DNA from: Oscarella lobularis
Taxonomy: Eukaryota > Porifera > Homoscleromorpha > Homosclerophorida > Oscarellidae
Length of the DNA stretch: 64,000 bases
Reading direction: 5' to 3'
Assembly: GCF_947507565.1 (NCBI RefSeq)
Contig: NC_089184.1
Coordinates: 2,542,001 to 2,606,000, forward strand
Shown: positions 12,250-21,480 of the stretch, piece after piece
Position numbering within the stretch: position 1 is the stretch's first letter
Layout of the letters: the number at the start of each line of letters is the position of its first letter
Made by a program: the position numbers and the translations under genes
The notes under the pieces: model-generated
Told to the model about the DNA's origin: nothing
Seen by the model: the letters and a program-made list of their open reading frames with translations, nothing else
The model's database searches: none

Positions 12250-12874
12250 ATGGTATGGTATCTTCTCGTGTTGTCTACGTAACAGATGATGAACGCTGTC
12301 AGATCACAGACTTTGGTTTTGCACGCAAAGCCGTCAGCGGATCATGCAGCACAGACGCAGTATAAATTAAAATAAAAACATGTATTTGAAAAATTATTTC
12401 TCTCTTTCTTCTGATAGCATCTTCACGCTGTTCCAATTCAGTGGACGGCGCCAGATACTTTTTCTCCTATGCTTGAATGCACGTCGCAGTCGGATGTGTA
12501 GAGTTTTGGAATGTTCATCTGGGAATTGATGTCTCTGTGTTAGCATCCGCCTTATAAAGGAGTGAAGCACGAGCCTCCGTTTATACAGCGAGTACACGAT
12601 GGACTTAGACCAGAAATATTTAAAGTGAGAACGTCTACAAATTAATTAAATAATTAATGTTATTTTTTAGCCGTGTCGGTCGAAATTGAGGAAAGTGATG
12701 GAACAGTTCTGGAACTGTCGTCCACAGTATTGGCCGTCGTTTGAAACGCTGGAATTGAAATTATTGGACGAAATGCATAATTCAAATCGAAGTGGTTACT
12801 CGATAGGCCCAGATGTGGAATTCTTTGCTCCCGGTCATTTTGTAGAACGTATTAAGGTATTGTTGAAAGAGTAG
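12250..12874 (+). pseudogene. Tyrosine-kinase-like C-lobe fragment (disrupted)
   Basis: The first exon (about 12250-12360) contains ITDFGFARKA with the DFG metal-binding motif at 12309-12317. After a short intron (GT near 12361, AG near 12418), exon 2 reads VPIQWTAPDTFSPMLE, the activation-loop/APE region, then SDV-stop-SFGMFIWELMSL. The Trp of the usual SDVWSFG is a TAG stop at 12499-12501, and a second TAG at 12541-12543 precedes HPPYKG. Exon 3 (about 12671-12874) reads FWNCRPQYWPSFETLE, matching the W..RP.F..L end of the tyrosine kinase fold, and ends in a normal stop. P-loop and catalytic-loop exons were not found. The two stops make this a pseudogene. Confidence 0.75.
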
Positions 12875-13112
12875 AGACTAATTAATAATGCAAATTACAG
12901 TAATGTGTTTGTGTGGTCTAAGTCATGTGAGAAAGAATAAGGGATTTCGTCATCGTAATTGAGCAGTTTTCGTCGTCGCCTGCGCGATTGAGTCGTCTTG
13001 CAAAGGTCGTTGCCGTTCCAACAATCGATTTTGTTTGATCGATTGTCATTTCCTTTGTTTTAGACTCGAAGCACTTGATTCGATTCTCTCGAACCGTTTC
13101 TCCTCTTCGAAA

Positions 13113-14060
13113 ATGTCATCCGCGTGTCCGTCATCTCAAGAGAGACACGTAGCCTCCGTGATCAATGACGAAATGCTTGTGTGGGGAGGAGCAGCGGTGA
13201 GAGAATCGACGGGAAAGTTCTTGATGGAGTGCTGCAATCTGTTGACAAGTCAATGGAATGAACGACGAGAAACATCCAACAGCCCATCCGACCTTCCTCA
13301 GCCATGTGCCGACGCACGAATCGGTGTCGTCCAAAATCGAGACATTTATCAATTTGGTGGAGGCTACTACTCGTCTGATCAGGGCCGTCATGTCTATTAG
13401 AACGATGTTCACAAATTGGATGGATTGACGTTGGAATGGCAACGAATTCATTCCAATGACCAATCAACGCCCAGCAGGAGATCGAGACATGGAATGTGCG
13501 TGTTAGGGAAGAAAGGAGACGAACATCTCGTCATCATGGGCGGATCATTGTTCCACCCCAAGTCAGGATATTCTGAAGAAGGAATGAATTGAGATCCGTC
13601 TGGTATTGGTGAAAAAATCTTTGTTCCTAAAGTTTGGTTGTTTTGCATCCAAAAGAGTGAGTGACGTGTAAAAATATTTTGAATACGGTGTAGATATTTG
13701 TTTGAATGAAATTGGATTCCAGCTCAATGCACAGGGAAAAAACCACATCCTCGAACCGCACATTCCTTCACTACAGTCAATTTTAATCGAGCAATTCTCT
13801 TTGGTGGTGGCACTTATAGAGTGTTGGATGCATGCTTTTCTGTTCATGTTCAGTTCACTAGTAATGAGATAGGTTTGTTAATTAATTAATCATGAATGTG
13901 ATTTATTTGCATACGAGTGGATTGAAATGAAATTCGATGATTACCTCATACCTCGATTCGACCATTCGACGGTTGTTGTTGATATTCCCACATTAGGTGG
14001 GCCAGTTGCTTTACTCTTGTAGGGATATGGAAAAGATTACTTTCTTTTGTATCTGGCCCA
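13113..14060 (+). pseudogene. KLHDC-type Kelch protein (disrupted)
   Basis: The ATG at 13113 opens RHVASVINDEMLVWGG, a first Kelch blade. Later blades read IYQFGGGYYSSDQG, NDVHKLDGLTLEWQRI and RSRHGMCVLG..HLVIMGGS. After a likely intron, PHPRTAHSFTTVNFNRAILF and GGGTYRVLDAC follow (about 13740-13850). Stops interrupt the frame at 13398-13400 (TAG) and 13590-13592 (TGA). The spacing and the HVY..NDVHKLD..TLEW pattern resemble Kelch-domain-containing proteins of the KLHDC group, distinct from the CARD-Kelch family nearby. The end near 14026 is inferred from the last in-frame stop. Confidence 0.7.
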
Positions 14061-14331
14061 AATAATTCTAATTGACTTTAAAAAGTGCAAAAACGTAATT
14101 GAAATATTTTCATATGTTCGACTACATCATACTCACGCTAACGGGAAACTAATCTGATTGAGAACCATAGCTTGTACCCTTTCCTTCTATGACATAGACA
14201 TTTACTTCAGTTTTGGATGAACCCTACGTTTTTATCATGTTCGCTTCGAAACTGAGGCGTTCCGGATATAACACAGCACCCCGGGATCAGTGTTCTTTCG
14301 TCTAACGGCGTACATCTCGTTAGCACGACTA

Positions 14332-14398
14332 TATAGCCTCGGTCCCAGTCCCTTGATCCCTAGCCCGTTATACGAGAAGGTCTGGGACCGAGGCTATA
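14332..14398. repeat. 67-bp hairpin related to the RecQ-element terminus
   Basis: TATAGCCTCGGTCCCAG pairs exactly with CTGGGACCGAGGCTATA across a loop containing GATCCCTAGCCCGTTATACG. The layout (TAGCCTC start, GATCCC and CCGTTATACG in the loop, AGAAGGTCTGG) matches the hairpins at 20098-20160, 21236-21302 and 50193-50258. Confidence 0.7.
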
Positions 14399-14568
14399 GC
14401 CCGACTGTTTCTTCGACTGTTTCGATCTTCAGTTCTTCTCCATCAGATCTCGTTTTTCCTTTCTCATAATACATTTTTCACTCACTTAGAAGCACTTTAA
14501 AGTCAGGTATAGCTAGAAATAGAAGAGCATAATTAAAAACCTAATTAATTAATTAATTAATTAATTAA

Positions 14569-15283
14569 CTAGAGAATGATGGCCCGGTGTGCACCGTGTT
14601 GCCATCATGCAGAGCTTCCCACCGCTTACCGTACGCGAATGCATTACATAGTGTGACGTCATAATTTTTTATGTCGTTACATATTCACGTGGTCATTACA
14701 GCCGTTAGCTACTACAGCTCAGTCCTACCTACATACTGTAAATACTGGCATGATTGCAATGTTTTCCTAATTAGGCGCTTTTCTGACGTACTGTATTTGA
14801 TAATGCGCTCTGTACTTGAGGAGGATCTAAGCATGTGTGGCTGCATGTGTACGGGTCATATTTCCTGTTACCCGTACGCGCATACATACCCACCCACATA
14901 CCCCACATGCTTTTGATTGTGACGTCAGAGCGTGACAATCAAAATCGTCGTTTCGCCTTCTAAGCGCATTTATAAAACGGAAAATACCACCGAACAATTT
15001 GTTACAGGGGTTTCTAAGAATTTTATCTGTTTATCAATAAAAAAATGCTTTATTCGCGCCGTAAATCGCCTTTTTCGGTTCACCGTTTTGGGCCCTCTTT
15101 CGCGCATGCGCTTTACAAAAGAAGGTTTTTTTTCTATGTGACGTCAATATACTGTACCGAACAGACGTACATACACACATACATACATACATACATACAC
15201 TTCCGGCCTTGAGATCACGTTTGAGAGAGCCTCCCTCCGCCGTTATACGGGCTCCACCCGTACAACTGCGGTGGTCGGCTCCA
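14569..15283 (+). repeat. Repeat R3, tandem unit 1
   Basis: Starts CTAGAGAATGATGGCCCGGTG and ends in GGCTCCACCCGTACAACTGC plus GGTGGTCGGCTCCA. The next unit repeats this order. It contains an (ACAT)n run near 15174-15198 and is preceded by an (ATTA)n run near 14543-14570. Confidence 0.75.
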
Positions 15284-16021
15284 CTAGAGAATGATGGCCC
15301 GGTGTTCACCGTGTTGCCATCATGCAGAGCCTCCCACCGCTTTCCGTACGCGAGTTCATTACATAGTGTGACGTCATAAATTTTAATTTTATGTTGCCAC
15401 ATATTCACGTAGTCATCACTGCCCTTAGCCCCTACAGCTCAGTCCTACCTACATACTGTACATATCTACATAATTTTAAATGTTTTTCTAATTAGGCGCT
15501 TTTCTGACGTAATGTATTTCATAATTTTCTCTACATTTGAAGACATGCTTGTGTACGGGAGTGTGTACGGGTTATACTTCCTGTTACCCGTACACGCATA
15601 CATACCCACTATAAACTGTACATGAGTGGATACTTTTGATTGTGACGTCAGAGCGTGACAATCAAAACTGTCGTTTTGGTTTTTCAGCGCATTTATAACA
15701 CGGAAAATAGCAGAGATCAATTGTAAACAGGGGTTTCTAGGCATTTTTTCCGTTTATGAAAGAGAAAACGCTTTATTCGCGCCGTAAATCGCCTTTTTCG
15801 GGTCGCCGTTTTGGGCCCTATGTCACGCATGCGCTGTACAAAAAAACGGGTTTTTAGGTGACGTCACAATAGCGTGACCGACAGACAGACAGACAGACAG
15901 AAAGACAGACAAACATACACTTCCGGCGCCTAACATCACGTTTGAGAGAGCCTCCCTCCGCCGTTATACGGGCTCGCAAACTGCGTTTGCCACCCCGTAC
16001 AACTGCGGTGGTCGGCTCCAT
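15284..16021 (+). repeat. Repeat R3, tandem unit 2
   Basis: Second head-to-tail copy. It shares GATGGCCCGGTG, the TGTGACGTCA blocks and the terminal CCGTTATACGGGCTC..CCCGTACAACTGCGG pairing. A (GACA)n run lies near 15880-15910. An inverted part of R3 recurs at the right edge of the window. Confidence 0.75.
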
Positions 16022-16321
16022 TAAATAAATGCCCGCGCGTGTATGGCAGTTGCAGAGCTCTCGGCTGTTGTCTTTGCCGCTTCCGTCAACGCAGTCGTCG
16101 CGCCCGTCGCGCAGCATGCAAACGCATGCCAATGCAGCTTGAATCAGTGGACTGATGTTCTCCGACACCAGCAGAGAAATCACAATCTTATAGGCAAATA
16201 ATTAATTTTTTCCACATACTTTTTCTCTGACTCTTCGAGCACGTAGTCAAGTTAGCCTTCCAAGATGATTACTTCCCATGTGACGTCAACTGTTTTGCGT
16301 ATAACCGAAGAATTTGGTTTG

Positions 16322-18800
16322 TTGATACAGTAGTCGCGTTGTCCGTCTCCCTAGCTCGCTATCGTCTCGAGAGTTACCTGAATCTCCTGCAACATTTTGC
16401 GTAATCTTCGTTCTTTGGTTGGTTCGACGGTTGCTGGCTCTTTTGCGGGTTTTCATCGCATCTCGGCTTATTCGTAGAGCGCGCTATCCCCACGCGAGGC
16501 ATTCTTTCGCCATTCAGGAGCTTTTGCGGACCGCTATAAGGTAAAAAACCATCTTGTGAGCCTTGTGAGTTTTGTATAAGGGTTTTATGAAGCTGCTCTC
16601 GGCATCGGCCCGTCTAATGGCTCGAATTTATTACAGATCGTGAAAAGTTCGATTCAGTGAAGCAATATTGCCTTTTCTGAAAGGGTTTCACATGGGAACG
16701 ACGGCATGCAACGGTAAGCATTCAATTGTTTCAGCACGCAAATGGGCATTAGGTCTTCCTTTGCTCAGAGTTCGAATTTCTCTTAGGCCGCGAAATTTTC
16801 ATTTTTTCTTTTTAACAGCGTTTTATCTTAAACTGTGAAAGGAGCCTGAGAAATTCATTAGAAGCGTCGCTGGAATTTTCGTCATACTGAATGGCGAATT
16901 TTAATTGCGACCCAAAAAACATTTACATTTTCAAGCATTCAACTGAGTTCTCTACACCCCATCCTCCCCCCACTACAATTAATTGATTGTCTTTTGTTGT
17001 ACATGCACCATGTAAGTCTCGTCCCTTATTCATTGATGGCAATGGAAGCCAATCCCCAGACAATTCATCATACATTTCAACACAATTGCTCAATCCCCAT
17101 CCTCCTGTTGCGACGAGTTTCCCATTCCATAATGACAATTCACACCGTTCATTTGTAGTTGGTTTGATATTAATCCAACCTTGTTTCTCCATTGAAAAGC
17201 ATTCAACTGAATTTCCCACCCCCACCCCTCCTCCAACAAACATTTTATTATCATTCACAGCCAATGAACATGCCCAACGTTTATTCTTCATTTTCTTTAT
17301 CTTTATTGGTACCCATTCTCCCTTATTAATATCAAAACAATCAACTCGATCACTCCATTTCCACCCTCCCACAAGATAAATGTTCCCATTGTGTCCAATT
17401 GCTGATCTTTCATAGAGTTGGTATTCATCTGGTATTTTAGTTAATAATTCCAAATTTCTTGTTTCACTTTTCCATTCATAAATATTCGAACATCGATTCT
17501 TGTCATTGATATCCATGACATATCCTTTCCCTTCACATTCAAAGACACTCCCTATTTTATGAATCCCCGGCAGATGATGCTTCTGTCCCTCCCACGCTCC
17601 CTTCTTAAACTGAAACATTTTATTATCCCAACCAACATGTAGCATTCCATTGATTTCAGCCACACGTCCAAATGACTGACAATGAATAAGTGGCATCTTT
17701 GGTATGTTTGTCTCCCATCTGAGACTGGGACTTCCCATCGAAGGACCAATCTAATTATATCTAACTCCCAATCACATTTCTATGAACCCAATTCAACAAC
17801 CTTATTTTGCAATCCGACAACAGTCATTTCGGCGCGAGCAAGATCTCCCTTCAATTTCTTCACTTTCTTATCCACAAGTCGATCAATTTTATTCTCTACA
17901 TAGAACCTATTGAGGCAAATCCCATCCAAGCACATTCCCGAATAGTACTTCTCTTTCCTGGCTCCGAAAACTGCCGAACAACATGCTCTTGTCGTTCCAT
18001 TCCTCGTAGAACGTCGACAAACTCGTCGAAGGCCGTCTCACCTTTTCGCGGCAAAATCTCGACAAGGAGCATGCGCGATTTGTCTTCGGTCGTCTTGGAC
18101 GAATCGCGCAGCATTGCGTATTGCTCTCGAGAGACGAGTCTCTCGGCGAGAAGACGATCTAGAACGGACATGGGATCGAACACTTCGACGATCGACGGAA
18201 GATTGTCGTGGACGCGATTTCTCTATCGTTTATCCATCGCAGACGCTTCTCTCTTCTCTCTTTCGCGGCGAGGGGAACAATGGGGATATGCGCGGGGAAT
18301 TGCGCACTAAATAAACGTCGGAGTGGGTTCGGGGGGAGTCCCGGCCCTTTCGAGGGCACGAAATCAATATTTGTACAAAGGTCACTTGACTTCGTAAACT
18401 TTTGTTTTGCATGGGAGCAGAGCTTTGGGAACCTTTCGTGTATGAAACAATAAGATAACGCTAATAAACAAGTCTTTGGATGTCAATTTCATTGTCTTGT
18501 AATGTCAATCCTGACGAAATCTCTTTTTTTCATTCATTTTGAGTCTTGGATTTGTCTTCGCAATTTTTTGATCAATATCAAATTTAATTCATTTTCTCTA
18601 TCTGATTTCACCAATTTGACATCACCAATATATGAATATTTTATTATTGAGCAAACGTTAACTAGTGTACATGAGTGCTTTTCATCGACAAGAAAACAGA
18701 GACAAAGTAGCGAGCATTCGATTGATGTCATAAATTGTGATGCCAATATTATTTTGTTGCAGGCTAGGGCACATGTGCAGGAGGCTCTTCCGCTTTCAAA
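16322..18800. repeat. Segmental duplication, copy B
   Basis: Partner of 7320-9800 and colinear with it. It carries CARD-Kelch copy 3 and its flanks. Small indels differ from copy A throughout. Confidence 0.85.
16923..18237 (-). pseudogene. CARD - coiled coil - Kelch protein, copy 3 (Kelch exon intact, CARD exon disrupted)
   Basis: The Kelch exon (16923-17750) is fully open: GRVAEINGMLHVGWDNKMFQ, KGYVMDIND, NIYLVGGWKWSDRVDCFD, KMFVGGG, KLVATGGW and LIVVGGGWG mark the blades, ending SVECLKM. The intron is 17751-17800 (50 bp). The CARD exon (17801-18237) has VLDRLLAERLVSREQYAML, LLVEILPRKGE and AFDEFVDVLRGMERQEHVV. Lesions compared with copy 2: TGG became TAG at codon 5 (18223-18225), and four bases (TATA) are missing near 17898, shifting the frame before the helical linker. 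A Met in FDPMSVL could restart translation after the first stop, but the deletion still separates CARD from Kelch. The intact Kelch exon suggests the breakage is fairly recent, or that a shorter product is made. Confidence 0.75.
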
Positions 18801-18944
18801 CCAAGCAACATTTCATAAATGATGTGATTTCTCGACACTGTTTAAGCCTGAGGCTTTGCAACATCTTTTATTAATCAAAACAGAAATTAGTGAGATGTTT
18901 TTTCAGCAACCAGAGATACGGCTTATTTCACCAACCGGATAAAA

Positions 18945-19992
18945 CATAGCAAAAGATCATGGCCGTATGACACGTTGCAGGCAACGTGTCATACGGAGCG
19001 TTGCTTAATTCGTTGCATACGGTCTTGACACGCTACGTCACAACGAAAGCCCGCCCCTTATTAACAAATTACCTGTGCACGTGCAACGGGTAATTATCTG
19101 GAGCGTGCCTCTGGAATCCACTTTAATTGGCATCACGCGAGCAGTTTAGCACCAAAATTATTTCTATATTTTTTATTATCTATAAATTACTATTTACAGT
19201 TCTAGCAACTAAAAAACCTAATTCCGGCCTGCTTCGTGTACTACAAAAAACATAATACTATCATGCATTGTGTAAAAAATTCTATAAAAAAATCGTAAAA
19301 AAATAGTGAAAAAACAGGGATGCCATGTAAAAATTCTTATCTAACCTAAACCTAAAATTAACAGTAGACTTACTTGGTTACGAAAATAAAAACGCTAAAG
19401 AAGAGAAAAATTAGCCTTCCCCACCCTGCCCAGCTTACCGCCTAGAGCTCCACTCCTGACTCGAAATATGACTGGTACAGCCTAAAGAAGAAACGATTAG
19501 TATACTTTTCGAACCCTCCCTTCCGGCGACCTTGCGTTTTGGGTCTTTTCTCGCCCCTTCGGTCGCGCGGAGTAACGAAACATGCCTAGGAAAGACGCTA
19601 TTGAGAAACTGAGACAGGTCGTTTTCCTCCCTTACGCTCCCAGGCGAGTCCCAGCCAGTTGGCGACGGAGAACGCCGTCGTCAAAGTCGATCTCTGAGAA
19701 AGCTAGCTGCGTAATGTATCGATCGTCCGGCTTGTACTTACTTCGACACGTCGATTCGCCGAACTGACCGTCAGCGAGAGATCCCAACGACCGTTGTGCT
19801 TTGAATAGGGGTCTGCGCGCCTGTCACGTGACTCCAATGGCCCAACCCAGGGCCGTATATAGAGACTCTGGCCCAGCCTCTCGTCTTAATCTAGTTACGC
19901 GTACGGACACCACCTCTTTGACACGCTAAAGTCCCGGTCAGTCTGTGCAACGTTGCAAGCAACGTTGCACAGACTGATGATCTTTTGCTATG
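18945..19992. mobile_element. Fold-back element FB1 with terminal hairpins
   Basis: Begins CATAGCAAAAGATCAT and ends with the reverse complement. Just inside each end is a strong hairpin: GTATGACACGTTGC/GCAACGTGTCATAC on the left and GTCTGTGCAACGTTGC/GCAACGTTGCACAGAC on the right. The 1048-bp interior has no convincing gene. Non-autonomous DNA transposon; no clear target duplication was seen. Confidence 0.7.
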
Positions 19993-20097
19993 AAGCGCGG
20001 TCTAAACGTTTACAGCTAAAACGGAGATATTGTTGCAGCGTTTGCGTTTCGAGCAGTGAGCAGTGGAAAGAGACCCGCATCGAGCAGTGTGCAGTAG

Positions 20098-20160
20098 CCT
20101 GTAGCCAGACCTTCTCCCGAGCCCGTTATACGGGATCAAGGGAGAAGGTCTGGCTACAGG
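20098..20160. repeat. Hairpin related to the RecQ-element terminus
   Basis: CCTGTAGCCAGACCTTCTCC pairs with GGAGAAGGTCTGGCTACAGG around a loop with CCCGTTATACGGGATC. The arms share CAGRCCTTCTCC with the RecQ-element ends, and the right arm contains CTGGCTACA, the candidate target duplication of that element. Confidence 0.75.
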
Positions 20161-21228
20161 AGCAGGGCGGACAAACACTGCGCATGCTCGCCCGCTAGTG
20201 AGGTAACAATAGGGGTTAGCCAATCAGTACTCAAAGACGCGTTCTTCAAAATATTTTTGGCTGGGCCAAGGTCTAGAAGCCCTAGGAAGATGTGAATGTC
20301 ACATTATCGCACGGGGGCACGAAAAAACTTTTATTTGAGCCTCGACGGGTTTTTCATTTACGCTGCGGATTAGCAGATAATCGACCAGAAAGACAATAAC
20401 CCGCCTGTACCTAGAGAACTTGGACCTCCAATTTCGCGAATAATAGTTGAAATTTCACGTACGCTTAGGAGAATGTTTACTATCAGCCTCTCATCTGATT
20501 TGGCAAGAAAATTTAGCGAAATATGCTCGAAATCCCATTTTCGCGGGTTCGCGTTCTCCGCAGCTGACGCCAACAGTTCGCCTCTCTTGGCGGCGAGACG
20601 CACACAGCATGTTCGGCATTGACGTACGCTGCCGTGGACGAACAGCGAAGGACCTCACGTGTACAGTCAGACATCACGGGCGTGAAGTATCACAATTGTG
20701 TTTCCTTTTCCTGTGCCCCAAATCAGACCGCGTGAGCCCTTTCTTTGTTCCTCCACGGTAGCGTACGTCAATGCCGTACATGCTGTGTGAGTCTCGCCGC
20801 CAAGAGAGGCGAACTGTTGGCGTCAGCTGCGGAGAACGCGAACCCGCGAAAATGGGATTTCAAGCATATTTCGCTAAATTTTCTCGCCAAATCAGATGAG
20901 AGGCTAATAGTAAACATTCTCCTAAGCGTACGTGAAATTTCAACTATTATTCGCGAAATTGGAGGCCCAAGTTCTCTAGCTACAGGCGGGTTTTTGTCTT
21001 TCTGGCCGATTATCTGCTAATCCGCAGCGTAAATGAAAAACCCGTCGAGGCTCAAATAAAAGTTTTTTTGTGCCTCCGTGCGATAATGGGACACTCACAT
21101 GTTTCTAGGGCTTCTAGACCTTGGCCCAGCCAAAAATATTTTGAAGAACGCGTCTTTGAGTACTGATAGGCTAACCCCTATTGTTACCTCACTAGTGGCG
21201 AGCATGCGCAGTGTTTGTCCGCTCTGCT
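20161..21228. mobile_element. Fold-back element FB2, 477-bp inverted arms
   Basis: Left arm 20161-20637 and right arm 20753-21228 are near-perfect inverted copies around a 115-bp centre. The outer ends are AGCAGGGCGGACAAACACTG and its complement. Open frames inside the arms are mirror images and not evidence for a protein. The right end abuts the RecQ element at 21236. Confidence 0.85.
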
Positions 21229-21235
21229 GGCTACA

Positions 21236-21460
21236 TAGCCTCGCGTAGCCAGGCCCTTCTCCCTGATCTCCCGTATAAACACGGAAGGGGAGAAGGGCCT
21301 GGTACTTCTAAGGTGCGAAAAGGTCACGTGGGACCCCCCTTTGGGGGCAGCGGTCAGTCATGTGCTTCTTTAAATACTTGTCTTAACACCAAGGTAGTAT
21401 CGCTCTCGTGCACTCGTGCTTAGGTCTCGTGGCTCTCGTGCTTCTCTTCGCTAGCGCACT
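21236..21460 (+). repeat. Left terminal inverted repeat of RecQ/DUF6589 element
   Basis: The first 67 bp form a hairpin (CCAGGCCCTTCTCC / GGGGAGAAGGGCCTGG around GATCTCCCGTATAAACACGG). Then come GGTCACGTGGGACC, a CCCCCCTTTGGGGG palindrome and TTTAAATA. It matches 26123-26375 in reverse complement almost exactly, apart from a short duplicated CTCTCGTGC block on the right. Confidence 0.9.
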
Positions 21461-21480
21461 TCGCTTGCAGGACCGCGTCT

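Noticed and set aside
15880-15910. CRISPR-like regular repeats
   Set aside because: A plain GACA tetranucleotide run without spacers in a eukaryotic genome.
16030-16190. Minus-strand exon-like frame with LRDGRDDCVDGSGKD, reminiscent of an LDL-receptor class A module
   Set aside because: Cysteine spacing is incomplete, no neighbouring exons were found, and the DGSDE core is altered.
20370-21020. Paired frames of 77-91 residues on opposite strands
   Set aside because: Mirror copies within fold-back element FB2 arms.
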